Shown: piece by piece, positions 1-8,277 of the stretch
How positions within the stretch are numbered: position 1 is the stretch's first letter
How the letters are laid out: every line of letters starts with the position of its first letter
Source of the DNA: a virus
Reading direction: 5' to 3' (one strand)
IMG/VR virus record: IMGVR_UViG_3300009702_000045
Span: 1 to 41,352 of that record
DNA length: 41,352 nt
Translations under genes and position numbers: made by a program
Notes under the pieces: generated by a model
Told to the model about the DNA's origin: nothing
Database searches by the model: none
What the model saw: only the letters and a program-made list of their open reading frames with translations

Positions 1-1
1 C

Positions 2-511
2 GCTTTGCTTAACTTTGGTAGTAGCACTGGTGGCGGTAGCTTGGTTATTTGTGGAAATTCAATCTTTGAAGATGGAGCACCAGCAACTGGTTCAGTAAGG
101 ACTGGGATAAACGTTATTATTACTGCTGTAGTTTTTGTTGGCGTTACTATTAACAGTAACAATATAACAAGTTCAAATGTTTCTTCTTTAAGAAGCATTA
201 CAAACAGTGGAGCAATTTTAGTACTAGGATCTGATTTTCTTAATGGATTAAGTTGTAGTGGAAACGTTGTCCAGGGCTGGGTAGGGAATGGTATCGCCAA
301 TAGAAGAAGTATTGATATCAATGATGTTGTCCGATTCTCAGTTACAGGAAACGTGTGTGATCTCACTGGTGTCGCAGGAGAGCCTGTTATTCGCGTTAAT
401 TCTTCTACTCAAGGATGTGTAGCTGCTAATGATGTAACTACTGGCAACATCCTTACCAGTACAAGCACCGGCGTTGTCACTAATGGTGACAACAATGGAA
501 CAATTATCTAA
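2..511 (+). CDS. Tail fibre/spike-like beta-helix protein, 5' partial
   Basis: The reading frame is open from the first bases of the window, so the true start lies upstream. The visible 169 residues are rich in Asn, Ser, Gly, Thr and Val, with short recurring units of the type 'I-x-S-N-N-I-T' and 'V-x-G-N-V'. This is the usual look of right-handed parallel beta-helix segments in phage tail spikes and fibres. No catalytic motif can be seen. It is followed by a hairpin and then by more adhesion-type genes, which supports a role in host-surface binding. It could equally be a C-terminal trimerisation region or another beta-solenoid appendage protein. Confidence 0.55.
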   Translation, partial: ALLNFGSSTGGGSLVICGNSIFEDGAPATGSVRTGINVIITAVVFVGVTINSNNITSSNVSSLRSITNSGAILVLGSDFLNGLSCSGNVVQGWVGNGIANRRSIDINDVVRFSVTGNVCDLTGVAGEPVIRVNSSTQGCVAANDVTTGNILTSTSTGVVTNGDNNGTII

Positions 512-517
512 TCTTTC

Positions 518-538
518 GTAATGGGATACGCCCATTAC
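518..538 (+). terminator. Hairpin after tail-fibre gene, possible weak terminator
   Basis: A perfect 8-bp stem (518-525 pairing with 531-538) encloses a 5-nt loop, beginning six bases after the stop codon. No clear T-tract follows. It may be a factor-assisted terminator or an mRNA-stabilising hairpin rather than a strong intrinsic terminator. Confidence 0.35.
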
Positions 539-561
539 TATAAACCAAATGAGGTATAAAT

Positions 562-996
562 ATGCTGAAGAATGCTAAAATAGCACTATTCACATTGGTA
601 GCACTTCTGGTCCCTGTCCTTGCCTTCGCGCAAACTGCAGCTCCAGATGTAACTGAGGAAGCCAGTAAGGACTTCGGTGAACTTTTAAATGTCATGGTCA
701 ATGCCGCTAAGGGCGGAGAGTGGAGCCTTTTCGTGGCTGCACTTATCATGGTTCTTGTGTTTCTTGCAACCAAGATCAAGTTCATTGATAATCTTCTTCC
801 AACTAAGGCCAAGCCATGGGTGGCAGCAGTAGCTGGTGTCCTTGGTGCCATAGCAACCGTTGCTATGACTACGGGCGACTGGCTTCAGGCCATTCTCTCC
901 GGTCTTGTGACTGGTGCAGCTGCATCCGGTCTTTGGGAGCTTGTTGGTAAGCACTTCCTGAAGAAGAGTCCTCCAGCTACCACTGAAGGTGCATAA
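562..996 (+). CDS. Holin-like membrane protein with signal sequence
   Basis: This 144-residue protein has an N-terminal signal-like helix ending in an A-F-A-Q type cleavage site (about residues 1-24). Three hydrophobic segments follow at about 52-71, 86-104 and 107-126, and then a short charged tail with Lys-Lys and Pro-Pro. Small size, several membrane spans and a charged C-terminus fit a phage holin, which would permeabilise the inner membrane to release endolysin. No family motif proves this, and the gene lies among fibre genes about 3 kb before the endolysin. A GAGGT ribosome site at 551-555 supports the ATG at 562. Alternative: a membrane protein of other function. Confidence 0.45.
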   Translation: MLKNAKIALFTLVALLVPVLAFAQTAAPDVTEEASKDFGELLNVMVNAAKGGEWSLFVAALIMVLVFLATKIKFIDNLLPTKAKPWVAAVAGVLGAIATVAMTTGDWLQAILSGLVTGAAASGLWELVGKHFLKKSPPATTEGA

Positions 997-1004
997 GTAA
1001 GGAT

Positions 1005-1028
1005 GGGATATTCTGGGGGGACTATCCC
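1005..1028 (+). terminator. Hairpin between holin-like and structural gene
   Basis: A 6-bp stem (1005-1010 with 1023-1028) encloses a G-rich 12-nt loop and is followed by a short T-run at 1033-1036. It sits in the 53-nt gap before the next ribosome site (AGGAG, 1039-1043). Weak intrinsic terminator or processing site. Confidence 0.3.
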
Positions 1029-1049
1029 GGACTTTTATAGGAGTATAAA

Positions 1050-1745
1050 ATGGCCTTTGCAAAGAAACTAGTCACTAGAACAGACGATACATCTGGGGAT
1101 ACTTTTATCCTCCAAGAAGCACCTTCTGGCAGTTCCGAATATGCGCAGGGTGTTGTCACTATTGACGAGACCGGAGCGCCATCCGGAATTACCACTAATC
1201 CCCTTAAGACCGCGATAATTGGTATGGTTACTACAACGGTAACAGGTACGGTTACTACAACGGTAACAGGTACCCCAAATGTTAACATTGCTAGCCAGAC
1301 AAGTGCTCTAGCTATTGATGATTCAACCCCCATAGACGTTAACATTGCTAGTGGTATATCCAACCCTCTTCCTACAAGTGTTACAGGAACTGTTTCTGTT
1401 ACTTCCGCTGCAGAGACTTTTGTAAAGTTCAAAAGTTCGGGGCTTGTTGATAGCCTAGTTGATATAGCAACAGGATCCTGTCAACTACGCCAGGTTAGGG
1501 CTATACTAGATCCTACCATTGGCGTTAACCGATATCTTATGTTTTTTAATAGCACTACGCTTCCGAGCAATGGAACAGCACCAGATTGGTGGATGTTATT
1601 GCCCAAGAATGGAGAGGCTAGTGAAGATATAAAAAAGGATGAACTAGATTTTTCTACAGGATGTACATTTGCTGTTAGTTCTACGCTTGCTACATTGACT
1701 ATAACTACTGCTAGTGAGTGTTTGATCTTCGGAGTACGTGTGTAA
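1050..1745 (+). CDS. Putative virion/tail-associated structural protein
   Basis: This protein of 231 residues is rich in Thr, Val, Ser and Ala. Its N-terminal part contains two identical 8-residue units (V-T-T-T-V-T-G-T) from a 24-bp tandem duplication, then 'D-V-N-I-A-S' type beta segments. The C-terminal half (about 130-231) looks like a compact beta-sandwich. I do not recognise a family. Its place between a holin-like gene and a LamG-domain gene, and its fibre-like composition, suggest a tail appendage or virion decoration protein. A good AGGAG ribosome site at 1039-1043 supports the start. The stop overlaps the next ATG (TAATG), implying translational coupling. Confidence 0.5.
   Translation: MAFAKKLVTRTDDTSGDTFILQEAPSGSSEYAQGVVTIDETGAPSGITTNPLKTAIIGMVTTTVTGTVTTTVTGTPNVNIASQTSALAIDDSTPIDVNIASGISNPLPTSVTGTVSVTSAAETFVKFKSSGLVDSLVDIATGSCQLRQVRAILDPTIGVNRYLMFFNSTTLPSNGTAPDWWMLLPKNGEASEDIKKDELDFSTGCTFAVSSTLATLTITTASECLIFGVRV
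1226..1273 (+). repeat. Perfect 24-bp tandem duplication
   Basis: Bases 1226-1249 and 1250-1273 are identical. The unit is in frame and encodes V-T-T-T-V-T-G-T twice. This is a recent in-frame duplication, or a slippage-prone tract, within a structural gene. Confidence 0.9.
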
Positions 1746-2458
1746 TGGGATATTCTTCAGTTCAGGCATTAGATGTTACCCTTATAGGATATCCGGATGA
1801 TACTCCCGCTAGTGTTATCACTCACTGGAAGTTTAATGGAACCACAACGGATGAAAAGGCTGCTTTAGCTATTACCGGACTTCCTAGTCATTATATTAGG
1901 ATGAATGGATTAGTTGGTGGAAACACAAATAAATGTGCTGTAAATTCACAAGCCACTATGACAGCTCCTAGTGCTGGAGTAGTTAAGTTTTTTGGTGCTT
2001 TGACAGTTTCTTGTTGGTTGTATCGCGGCAGTAATACAGGAGCAACGGCATCAATACTTGGTATGAGACTCCCAGGCGGTGGTAGTGCCTTCAACTTTCC
2101 GTGGGCCTTCGATGTCACCTCAGCAGGTAACCTTAGGTTATATCATCAAAGTGGTACCAAGATAGGCAATGAAGTATTGTCTACCCTTGCTTATCCAGTT
2201 GGAGAGTGGCATCACGTTGCTGCAACAAGAAACTCTGCTGGAACCACAAGTACTTTGTATATTGATGGGGTACAAGATACACAAGCAACCGGGCTAAATC
2301 CTCCCTCGGGTGGTTCTAGCCAAAACACACTTGTATTTATGAGCAATGGTGCTGGTACCGCATTAATTGGAGAGATTGCAGGTGCTATGATACAGAATGT
2401 GGAACTAACCCCAACACAGGTTTTGTCCCTATATCAATCATCTCTGGTAAATTTGTAA
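1745..2458 (+). CDS. LamG/concanavalin A-like domain tail protein
   Basis: The protein has 237 residues when started at the ATG overlapping the previous stop (TAATG). Residues of about 80-230 show the pattern of a LamG (Laminin_G_3) jelly-roll domain: a 'T-V-S-C-W-L-Y' strand, then 'G-E-W-H-H-V-A-A-T', then 'T-L-Y-I-D-G-V-Q-D', and finally 'G-E-I-A-G-A-M-I-Q' with a closing helix. Such domains bind carbohydrates and are frequent in phage fibres and adhesins. The likely role is recognition of a glycan on the host surface (inference from fold and neighbours). No signal peptide is present, as expected for a virion component. Confidence 0.7.
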   Translation: MGYSSVQALDVTLIGYPDDTPASVITHWKFNGTTTDEKAALAITGLPSHYIRMNGLVGGNTNKCAVNSQATMTAPSAGVVKFFGALTVSCWLYRGSNTGATASILGMRLPGGGSAFNFPWAFDVTSAGNLRLYHQSGTKIGNEVLSTLAYPVGEWHHVAATRNSAGTTSTLYIDGVQDTQATGLNPPSGGSSQNTLVFMSNGAGTALIGEIAGAMIQNVELTPTQVLSLYQSSLVNL

Positions 2459-2474
2459 TACATAGGAATTCATA

Positions 2475-2966
2475 ATGAGTCTTCTTATATTATTTGAGGG
2501 ACAAGCAGGCCCCCCTGTGGCGGCTATAAATGTCCTAGACATAAATGTTTACTCTAAGAAGCTCGTGCGTATTTTGTTCGATGACGAAGTTATAGTCAAT
2601 GACACTTACAACGATCCTTCCAACTACTCTATTAGTGTGGTAGACGGCAGTGGTCCGGTAGAGGTAGTAGGTGTTCTGCCAACTAATGAAACTACTTCTC
2701 TAGAAGTAATACTTATTACGCAACCAATGACCCCAGGAACTAAATACAGTATCAGTATAACTGAGCTATCAAACAGATCTGGGATCACCTTCTCTGTATT
2801 AGGACTATATTATGCTAGGGACACTAAGGTGGATTCTATTCTAAGGTCTATTCCTTCCCACTTCGATAAGAGACCCACAAGTATTTTGGCCTCTATACTT
2901 ACTGCTATAGCAATAAATGATGATATTATCGGCGGTTCTAGGAATGACGCCATTACATACACTTGA
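2475..2966 (+). CDS. Ig-like domain virion protein (putative)
   Basis: The protein has 163 residues. Residues of about 18-110 form a beta-rich module of the type 'V-L-V-x-F-D-D-E-V ... N-Y-S-I ... T-x-Y-S-I-S-I-T', reminiscent of bacterial SbsA/Ig-like domains used as spacers in surface and tail proteins. The last 50 residues ('D-S-I-L-R-S-I-P-S-H-F-D-K-R') look helical. An AGGAA ribosome site precedes the ATG. It closes the first fibre block. Exact role unknown; a tail appendage component is the best guess. Confidence 0.5.
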   Translation: MSLLILFEGQAGPPVAAINVLDINVYSKKLVRILFDDEVIVNDTYNDPSNYSISVVDGSGPVEVVGVLPTNETTSLEVILITQPMTPGTKYSISITELSNRSGITFSVLGLYYARDTKVDSILRSIPSHFDKRPTSILASILTAIAINDDIIGGSRNDAITYT

Positions 2967-3006
2967 CAAAAGTCTAGTGGTGCTTATGTTCTAGCCTGAG
3001 GATTTT

Positions 3007-3420
3007 ATGGCTGATACTGTAAGTAAACTTTTAGATGTATTCCGGTCCCTGAAGGGTGCGGGTAAAGATAGCAAAAAGAAGAGTCGTGGAGCAATATTTG
3101 CTGGCCTTGCTGCTGCTGTCGCAATGATAATTATCGGACTGTTGTCTTTCCGGGCCTGGAAGCAGGGCAAGAAGCTTGCTAAACTGCTCCATGAGAAGGC
3201 TGTGACTGAGGAGAAGGCAGAGCAGGCTAAGGCTGATGAGAAGATCTCTGAGAGTGAAGCGAAGAAGCAAGCTGCCATTAAGAAGATCTTAGAGATTCAG
3301 AAGAAGATTGCCGGGGTTGATGAGGCTATTAAAGTGGCTCAGACTACTTACGACCAGGCAAAGGAGACGATCCACGAGATCAAGAACTGGGACGAACTAG
3401 ATAAGCTTACAAGGGGATAA
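3007..3420 (+). CDS. Membrane-anchored coiled-coil protein, candidate i-spanin
   Basis: The protein has 137 residues. A basic N-terminal segment (1-27) leads to one transmembrane helix at about 28-48. From about 55 to 125 runs a long Lys/Glu/Ala-rich heptad-like coiled coil. One N-terminal membrane anchor plus a periplasmic coiled coil is the architecture of inner-membrane spanins (Rz type). The next gene encodes an exported protein and the one after it the endolysin, which supports a lysis role. There is no sequence signature for spanins, so this rests on topology and context. Alternative: a structural or membrane-remodelling protein. Confidence 0.45.
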   Translation: MADTVSKLLDVFRSLKGAGKDSKKKSRGAIFAGLAAAVAMIIIGLLSFRAWKQGKKLAKLLHEKAVTEEKAEQAKADEKISESEAKKQAAIKKILEIQKKIAGVDEAIKVAQTTYDQAKETIHEIKNWDELDKLTRG

Positions 3421-3421
3421 C

Positions 3422-3934
3422 ATGAAATATTTTATAGTATACGCTACTATGCTGGCGTTCAGTACTTTAACGCTAAGTGCGCCAGCTATGGCTCAGGATC
3501 CCCTTGTGGGTCTAAACGGGGATGGAACTGTGCAGATCGGAGATCTCCCTGAGAACTCCAAGATTCCTACAGGAAAGCCTTGTACTGTGAAGGGTGAACG
3601 TTACCAGTGCTTCACGCTTGATGAGATGAAGGAACTCCTCCTGCTAGATCAGGAGCTTACTCACTTCGAGACTCAGTATATCAATATGTTCAAGAAGGTA
3701 AGCCTTCTTGAGAATCAACTAAAGCTGAAGGATGTACAGATCTACGAGCTGGAGGATCAGAAGTTAGTTTTAAAAGGCGAGAGGGACCGACTTTACTCGA
3801 AGTGGGAGGAAGAGAACCGCTTGAGACTAAAGGCAGAAAACAAACCCAAGTTCGGAAACCCGATCGCTTGGGGCTTAGCTGGAACCTTTCTATTAAGTAC
3901 AATTGGCTTGAGTTTGGCGACGGCCTTCAAGTAA
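3422..3934 (+). CDS. Exported coiled-coil protein with C-terminal membrane segment, candidate spanin
   Basis: The protein has 170 residues. A signal peptide covers about 1-24 and ends A-M-A-Q-D, fitting signal peptidase I; there is no lipobox. A small domain with two cysteines (about 53 and 62) follows, then a coiled coil at about 70-140, then a hydrophobic C-terminal helix at about 148-167. An exported coiled coil with a C-terminal membrane anchor recalls unimolecular spanins, except that those normally carry a lipoprotein signal. It begins one base after the upstream stop, so the two membrane proteins are co-translated and lie directly before the endolysin. A lysis role is inferred. Confidence 0.45.
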   Translation: MKYFIVYATMLAFSTLTLSAPAMAQDPLVGLNGDGTVQIGDLPENSKIPTGKPCTVKGERYQCFTLDEMKELLLLDQELTHFETQYINMFKKVSLLENQLKLKDVQIYELEDQKLVLKGERDRLYSKWEEENRLRLKAENKPKFGNPIAWGLAGTFLLSTIGLSLATAFK

Positions 3935-4046
3935 AAAAGATCCATGTCTCATTACCTATATGGGTAAGTCATAAGATGGGAGTATACTTTCGTTTTGTGC
4001 GAATAGAGGATACATACTACTTTACAATGATTATAAAGGCTTGGTA

Positions 4047-4967
4047 ATGAAGTACGGTGACAAAGGCAAACATGTAAGACATCTCCAGCTTGCTCTGCAA
4101 CGGGCAGGCTATGAACTTCCTACGTTTGGAGCAGATAGTCATCTTGGGGATGAGACCTGGGAAGCATTGAAGGATTTTGCTCTAGACAACGAGTTTGTGT
4201 GGGCACCAGAGATCAAAGACTCTGTTGTAGCAGCTATGCTTAACCAAATGGATGAGATGCCCGCCCAGGCTGAGGATAAGCTAGACTTTGTTCGTTCCTA
4301 TGATCTTAGCCAGCAGGGCGTTCCTGCTTCTGTTCAGCGTAAGTTCAGAATGCGGGGAGGAAGAGTAGTTCGCAGGGCTCCCTCCGCTGTCAATGGAATC
4401 ACGATTCATCAGACAGCTGTTCAGTTTGAAGTCACAGATCGACAGATTGCCGCTGCAGACGGGGACAAGTGTCTAGCTCTGGCTACGCGTGTGAAGAAGG
4501 TTGCTGCTCATTTTGTGTCCTTCGATGGTTTCTATACCAAGAACTATCCCTTAGACTTCTATGTGTACCATGCGGGGGCGTTGAATCGCAAGACTCTAGG
4601 CCTAGAAGTAGATGGGCTGTACCCAGGACTTCTGGACGATCCCGATACTGAGCTTAGAGAAGACCTAGAGTCTTTATGGAAAGGGACACCTACTGTCCTG
4701 ACTGAGGGTCGTGTGAAGGCCGCTAGGGCCGCCCTCCGCTCTATGGTGCAGGAGGGTCGAAAGCTCGGAATGCCAATCAAATATATTTATGCCCACCGCC
4801 AATCCAGTGCCACCAGAAGGGCAGATCCAGGCGAAGAGATTTGGCGCAAGGTAGTTCTTGAATATGGAGTCCCTGTGCTAGGGCTAGAAACCCGCCCAGA
4901 CTTTACAATCGGCACAGGACGCGCTATTCCGGACGAATGGGATCCAGACGGAACCACGCCTTACTAA
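4047..4967 (+). CDS. Endolysin: peptidoglycan-binding domain + zinc N-acetylmuramoyl-L-alanine amidase
   Basis: It cleaves the bond between muramic acid and L-alanine in peptidoglycan at lysis. Residues of about 1-50 form a PG_binding_1 domain ('G-D-K-G-K-H-V-R-H-L-Q', 'L-G-D-E-T-W-E-A-L-K-D-F'). Residues of about 115-275 form an Amidase_2/PGRP-like domain: 'I-T-I-H-Q-T' (H121), 'A-A-H-F' (H155), 'G-L-E-V-D-G' (E187), then 'Y-A-H-R-Q-S-S' (H250) and 'A-D-P-G-E' with D260, the usual zinc-ligand region. It is 306 residues long from the ATG at 4047. That start is preferred to the TTG at 4041 because AAAGG at 4035-4039 has proper spacing only to the ATG. There is no signal peptide, so release depends on a holin. 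Its stop overlaps the next ATG. Confidence 0.85.
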   Translation: MKYGDKGKHVRHLQLALQRAGYELPTFGADSHLGDETWEALKDFALDNEFVWAPEIKDSVVAAMLNQMDEMPAQAEDKLDFVRSYDLSQQGVPASVQRKFRMRGGRVVRRAPSAVNGITIHQTAVQFEVTDRQIAAADGDKCLALATRVKKVAAHFVSFDGFYTKNYPLDFYVYHAGALNRKTLGLEVDGLYPGLLDDPDTELREDLESLWKGTPTVLTEGRVKAARAALRSMVQEGRKLGMPIKYIYAHRQSSATRRADPGEEIWRKVVLEYGVPVLGLETRPDFTIGTGRAIPDEWDPDGTTPY

Positions 4968-5410
4968 TGACCAAAGAGCCCATAAGCTTCTTTACATTCC
5001 AGAGTAAGACTACCTTCATTCCACTTAGGTATGTCTACGGGGAATGTATGGTCCTGATTGAAGATCATCCTAAGATGTTTCCTCTGAAATGCTTCATAGA
5101 GGATGGATGCCCCGTAAACGCTAATTGTGGGGATATTATAGTCCGTAGGATTCATTACTTATTTGAAGAAGTGATGAAATCATCTGAGATGATTATATGC
5201 TACTATAGGTATAGGGACCGGCCAAAGTCTATTCGTGGAGCTATCTTCAATCGTAATCTTGACCCGCCTGGAATAAGCATACTTAATCCCTATGCATTCT
5301 CAAAATTCCAACGTGAGAGTATTACTTATCAATGGTTTCCTTCAGATGACTACTTGTTTATGGAGGGAAGTAAGGGTATTATACCTGTGGAGAGTCTAAT
5401 CCGTGAGTAA
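4967..5410 (+). CDS. Hypothetical protein
   Basis: The protein has 147 residues from the ATG that overlaps the endolysin stop (TAATG). It is mixed alpha/beta with many aromatics and several cysteines ('F-I-E-D-G-C-P-V-N-A-N-C', 'M-I-I-C-Y-Y-R-Y-R-D-R'). No known motif is recognised. The last 8 nt overlap the GTG start of the helicase gene, so it is probably translated together with it. Function unknown. Confidence 0.6.
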   Translation: MTKEPISFFTFQSKTTFIPLRYVYGECMVLIEDHPKMFPLKCFIEDGCPVNANCGDIIVRRIHYLFEEVMKSSEMIICYYRYRDRPKSIRGAIFNRNLDPPGISILNPYAFSKFQRESITYQWFPSDDYLFMEGSKGIIPVESLIRE

Positions 5411-7823
5411 GGCTAAGATTACAATATATGGTTCTCATGCCAAATTGACTGGCGACTATAACAAATACCGGGTAAGAGAAGTAACATCATATCCGGTGCA
5501 AGGCTATCAATTCTCCAAGGCATTCCAGAGAGGCAAATGGGATGGTAGGAAACACCTCTTTAGACCCCGTTCAGGGGCCTTTCCAAGCGGCCTGACAGGC
5601 GCTCTAAGGCGTTCCCTGGAGGAAGAGGGGGTAGAGGTCGAATTAGAGGATTTGAGGCCAGAACCACGCCCAGGTGGTCACGGTTTCGACCTAAAAGGTA
5701 TCGATTTTGAGCCTCCGTATGAATATCAGGAAGCTGCCTGTCAGCTTATGGTGACCCATAAGCAGGGCATCGTGAAGGTAGCCACGGGTGGTGGTAAGTG
5801 CTTGGGCCCAGAAACTCCGGTGTTGAAATATGACGGCACAGTAATATTGGCGGATCAGGTGAAGCCGGGTGATTTGCTTATGGGTCCCGACTCAAAGCCA
5901 CGTAAAGTATTATCTACTTGCACTGGCTGGTCTGATATATATAAGATTGTGCCCAATAAGGGAGAGCCGTTTAGGTGCAACGATGTGCATGTGCTGACTC
6001 TGAGGCATACGCAAACCGGGGAAGTTATTGATATTGGGCTTGATGAATATCAAAAGCAGAACCAAACATTCAAGCATTGTCATAAACTTTTTAGAGTAGG
6101 CACAGAGTTTGAGGAACGGGAAGTTCTCCTAGATCCGTACTTTGTTGGTTTGTGGATTGGTGATGGGCGCAAAGATTTATCCCAGGGAATCCAGATTACG
6201 AATATAGATGATGAGATAGTTTCTTTCTTGAAGGAGTTTGCCAAGAGCCAGGATTGCGGGCTAAGCGAATACATCTACCCAGACCGTTGTCCCACATATG
6301 GCATAGTTACCCCTCGGGGTAAGATCAATCCTGTGTTGGACAGTATGCGGGAGTTGTTTCCAAAGACTCGTATCCCTAGGGATTACCTTATAAACTCAAG
6401 AGACAGGAGACTACAGCTTCTGGCTGGTATTGTAGATTCGGACGGATATTGGAGCGGGAAGAATATAGATCTCGTACAGTCTCGAAAAGAACTAGCTGAG
6501 GATATAGTGTTCCTGGCAAGGTCCCTTGGGTATCATAGCTCTCTAGGTGACAAGATCATAAACGGAGAAACCTACTGGAGAGTTTATATTTCAGGAGATA
6601 CACTTTCGGAAATTCCTGTAAGACTAGAGAGAAAGAAGCCCAGAGACATTATAGGTAGAAAAGCTACCAATACTGGGTTTGCTGTAGAACACGAAGGACC
6701 GGGGCTTTATGTTGGGTGGACTTTAGACGTAGATGGTCGTTTTCTTCTTGGGGACTTTACAGTGACTCATAATACCGAGATAGCCTGCGCTGTCACTAAA
6801 TATTTAGGATTGAAGACCCTATTCTTGGTTCCGTCCAGAGAGCTGATGTATCAGTCTCAGAAAAGGTTTATAAAGCGTTTGGAGCTTTCGGAGGATGAGG
6901 TAGGCATTGTGGGGGATGGCAAGTGGCAACCAGGTAGCTTTGTCACAGTAGCCAGTATCCAGACTCTAGAAGCTCGAATGAATACACCAGAAGCCCAGCA
7001 TTTAATTGAAAGTGCAGAGGTTTTGTTCCTAGATGAGTGCCATGGTGTGGGCAGCGATACTTACTACACAGTGGCAACTCTGTGCCCCGCATACTATCGC
7101 TACGGTTTATCGGCCACCCCTCTGGACCGCACTGATGGTGCCAATCTCATGCTTATAGCAGCCACCGGAGAGATGCTGATAGATATCCCCTTGAAGGAGC
7201 TTGTAGAGCGGGGCATCAACCCTGGCGCTGACATCATTTTTGATAAGGTTACTGAGCCGGTCCTAAAGAAGAACTGCCGCTATCCCACTGCATATAAGAA
7301 GGGCGTGTCTGAGAATGAACAACTTCTCGACAAGGTAGTAGAGTGGGCTGAGATATTTGCTAACCAGGGCCTCAACGTCCTTATCCTGTGCGAGGAGATT
7401 CAGCATGGTAAGACTATAGATGAAGCTCTGTGGAACAAGCCGTCCAAAATGATACCTCATCAGTTTATCCACGGCACTGAAGATACCGATATTCGTCAGG
7501 GCGCTCTTGAAAGCTTCTCTAAGCGCCGTCTTCCAGTTCTTATAGCTTCTACCATTCTCGACCAGGGGGTAGACACTGATGCTATTGATGCCCTCATACT
7601 CGCAGGCAGTCGCAAGTCTAAGATTAAGACTCTTCAGCGCCTAGGCCGAGGGCTTAGAGGCAAGAAGCTTATTGTGGTTGAATTTTCCAACTTTTGCCAC
7701 AAGTATCTTTTGGAGCACTCATACCAGCGTCTTTGTGATTATAAAAATGAAGAATGCTTTCCTATTCATTCATCCGGCCCAGATGCAGAATTAGTGCGCA
7801 AGCTCTGGAACGATCAAGACTAA
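5403..7823 (+). CDS. uvsW-like: UvsW-like superfamily 2 DNA helicase interrupted by an intein
   Basis: This 806-residue precursor becomes a 481-residue helicase after removal of intein residues 133-457. The N-terminal 90 residues resemble the UvsW DNA-binding domain ('G-Y-Q-F-S-K-A-F-Q-R-G-K-W-D-G-R'). Helicase motifs are clear: Walker A A-T-G-G-G-K split by the intein before T; motif II D-E-C-H (544-547); motif III S-A-T-P (about 570); motif VI Q-R-L-G-R-G-L-R (745-752). In T4, UvsW unwinds R-loops and branched DNA and switches off origin-dependent replication. The GTG start overlaps the upstream gene by 8 nt. The helicase is inactive until splicing restores the ATP-binding loop (inference). 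Confidence 0.88.
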   Translation: MSKAKITIYGSHAKLTGDYNKYRVREVTSYPVQGYQFSKAFQRGKWDGRKHLFRPRSGAFPSGLTGALRRSLEEEGVEVELEDLRPEPRPGGHGFDLKGIDFEPPYEYQEAACQLMVTHKQGIVKVATGGGKCLGPETPVLKYDGTVILADQVKPGDLLMGPDSKPRKVLSTCTGWSDIYKIVPNKGEPFRCNDVHVLTLRHTQTGEVIDIGLDEYQKQNQTFKHCHKLFRVGTEFEEREVLLDPYFVGLWIGDGRKDLSQGIQITNIDDEIVSFLKEFAKSQDCGLSEYIYPDRCPTYGIVTPRGKINPVLDSMRELFPKTRIPRDYLINSRDRRLQLLAGIVDSDGYWSGKNIDLVQSRKELAEDIVFLARSLGYHSSLGDKIINGETYWRVYISGDTLSEIPVRLERKKPRDIIGRKATNTGFAVEHEGPGLYVGWTLDVDGRFLLGDFTVTHNTEIACAVTKYLGLKTLFLVPSRELMYQSQKRFIKRLELSEDEVGIVGDGKWQPGSFVTVASIQTLEARMNTPEAQHLIESAEVLFLDECHGVGSDTYYTVATLCPAYYRYGLSATPLDRTDGANLMLIAATGEMLIDIPLKELVERGINPGADIIFDKVTEPVLKKNCRYPTAYKKGVSENEQLLDKVVEWAEIFANQGLNVLILCEEIQHGKTIDEALWNKPSKMIPHQFIHGTEDTDIRQGALESFSKRRLPVLIASTILDQGVDTDAIDALILAGSRKSKIKTLQRLGRGLRGKKLIVVEFSNFCHKYLLEHSYQRLCDYKNEECFPIHSSGPDAELVRKLWNDQD
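5799..6773 (+). mobile_element. LAGLIDADG intein in the helicase Walker A motif
   Basis: A 325-residue intein covers residues 133-457 of the precursor. It begins with Cys ('C-L-G-P-E-T-P-V-L') and ends in 'V-T-H-N', followed by Thr+1, the canonical splice residues. Block B is 'F-R-C-N-D-V-H-V-L'. Two DOD homing-endonuclease motifs are visible, 'F-V-G-L-W-I-G-D-G' and 'L-L-A-G-I-V-D-S-D-G', so the endonuclease looks intact. Insertion lies exactly between Lys132 of the Walker A loop and the following Thr. Homing into a conserved codon stretch makes precise loss rare. Confidence 0.93.
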
Positions 7824-7839
7824 AATGATATACTGAGAT

Positions 7840-8277
7840 ATGAGAGCTGTCCGAATTCAAGACCTAAATCCTCCCGATGAAGTTTATGGATATATGAGGC
7901 TTGGAATGGCTGTCACGAAGGTTCGTAGGGTAGATGGATCTCTATATGCGGTAGTCCCCAACAAGCCCCAAAAGGCAGGTCCTGATGACCTTACTAGGTT
8001 TCAAGGTGTGGTCGTTAATAATAATACTGATGAACAAGTACTAACGCTATATATCACAAGCACTGACTCAATGATGAGGGCTATGAACAAATCCCAGTCT
8101 CGTTTACGTGTAGATATTCACTATAGCGCGTTTAGACGCCTTAGACTTATCAGCCAAATTAACTATCCACCCCACGATTTTAATTACACGTTTCCCGCTA
8201 ACTTTGAAGACGCTGCCTTCAAGCCGTACCGAACGTTTACTGAAGTTCTAATTCCAAGTTACGTTACTGGGGTATAA
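7840..8277 (+). CDS. Hypothetical protein
   Basis: The protein has 145 residues and appears beta-rich in the first half ('S-L-Y-A-V-V-P', 'G-V-V-V-N-N', 'V-L-T-L-Y-I-T'). The second half is basic and aromatic, with 'Y-P-P-H-D-F-N-Y'. No motif is recognised. It starts 16 nt after the helicase gene with only a weak ribosome site, and its stop overlaps the next ATG (TAATG). It opens the string of coupled replication genes that leads to the replicative helicase. Function unknown. Confidence 0.6.
   Translation: MRAVRIQDLNPPDEVYGYMRLGMAVTKVRRVDGSLYAVVPNKPQKAGPDDLTRFQGVVVNNNTDEQVLTLYITSTDSMMRAMNKSQSRLRVDIHYSAFRRLRLISQINYPPHDFNYTFPANFEDAAFKPYRTFTEVLIPSYVTGV

Noticed and set aside
555-562. TATAAATA, identical to the T4 late-promoter core
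   Set aside because: It overlaps the start codon of the holin-like gene, so a transcript from it would lack that gene's ribosome site. No gp55-like sigma factor was found, and such AT-rich octamers are expected by chance.
3935-4046. Promoter in the gap before the endolysin (TATACT at 3983-3988)
   Set aside because: The -10-like hexamer has no acceptable -35 at 16-18 nt and no extended -10 TG.
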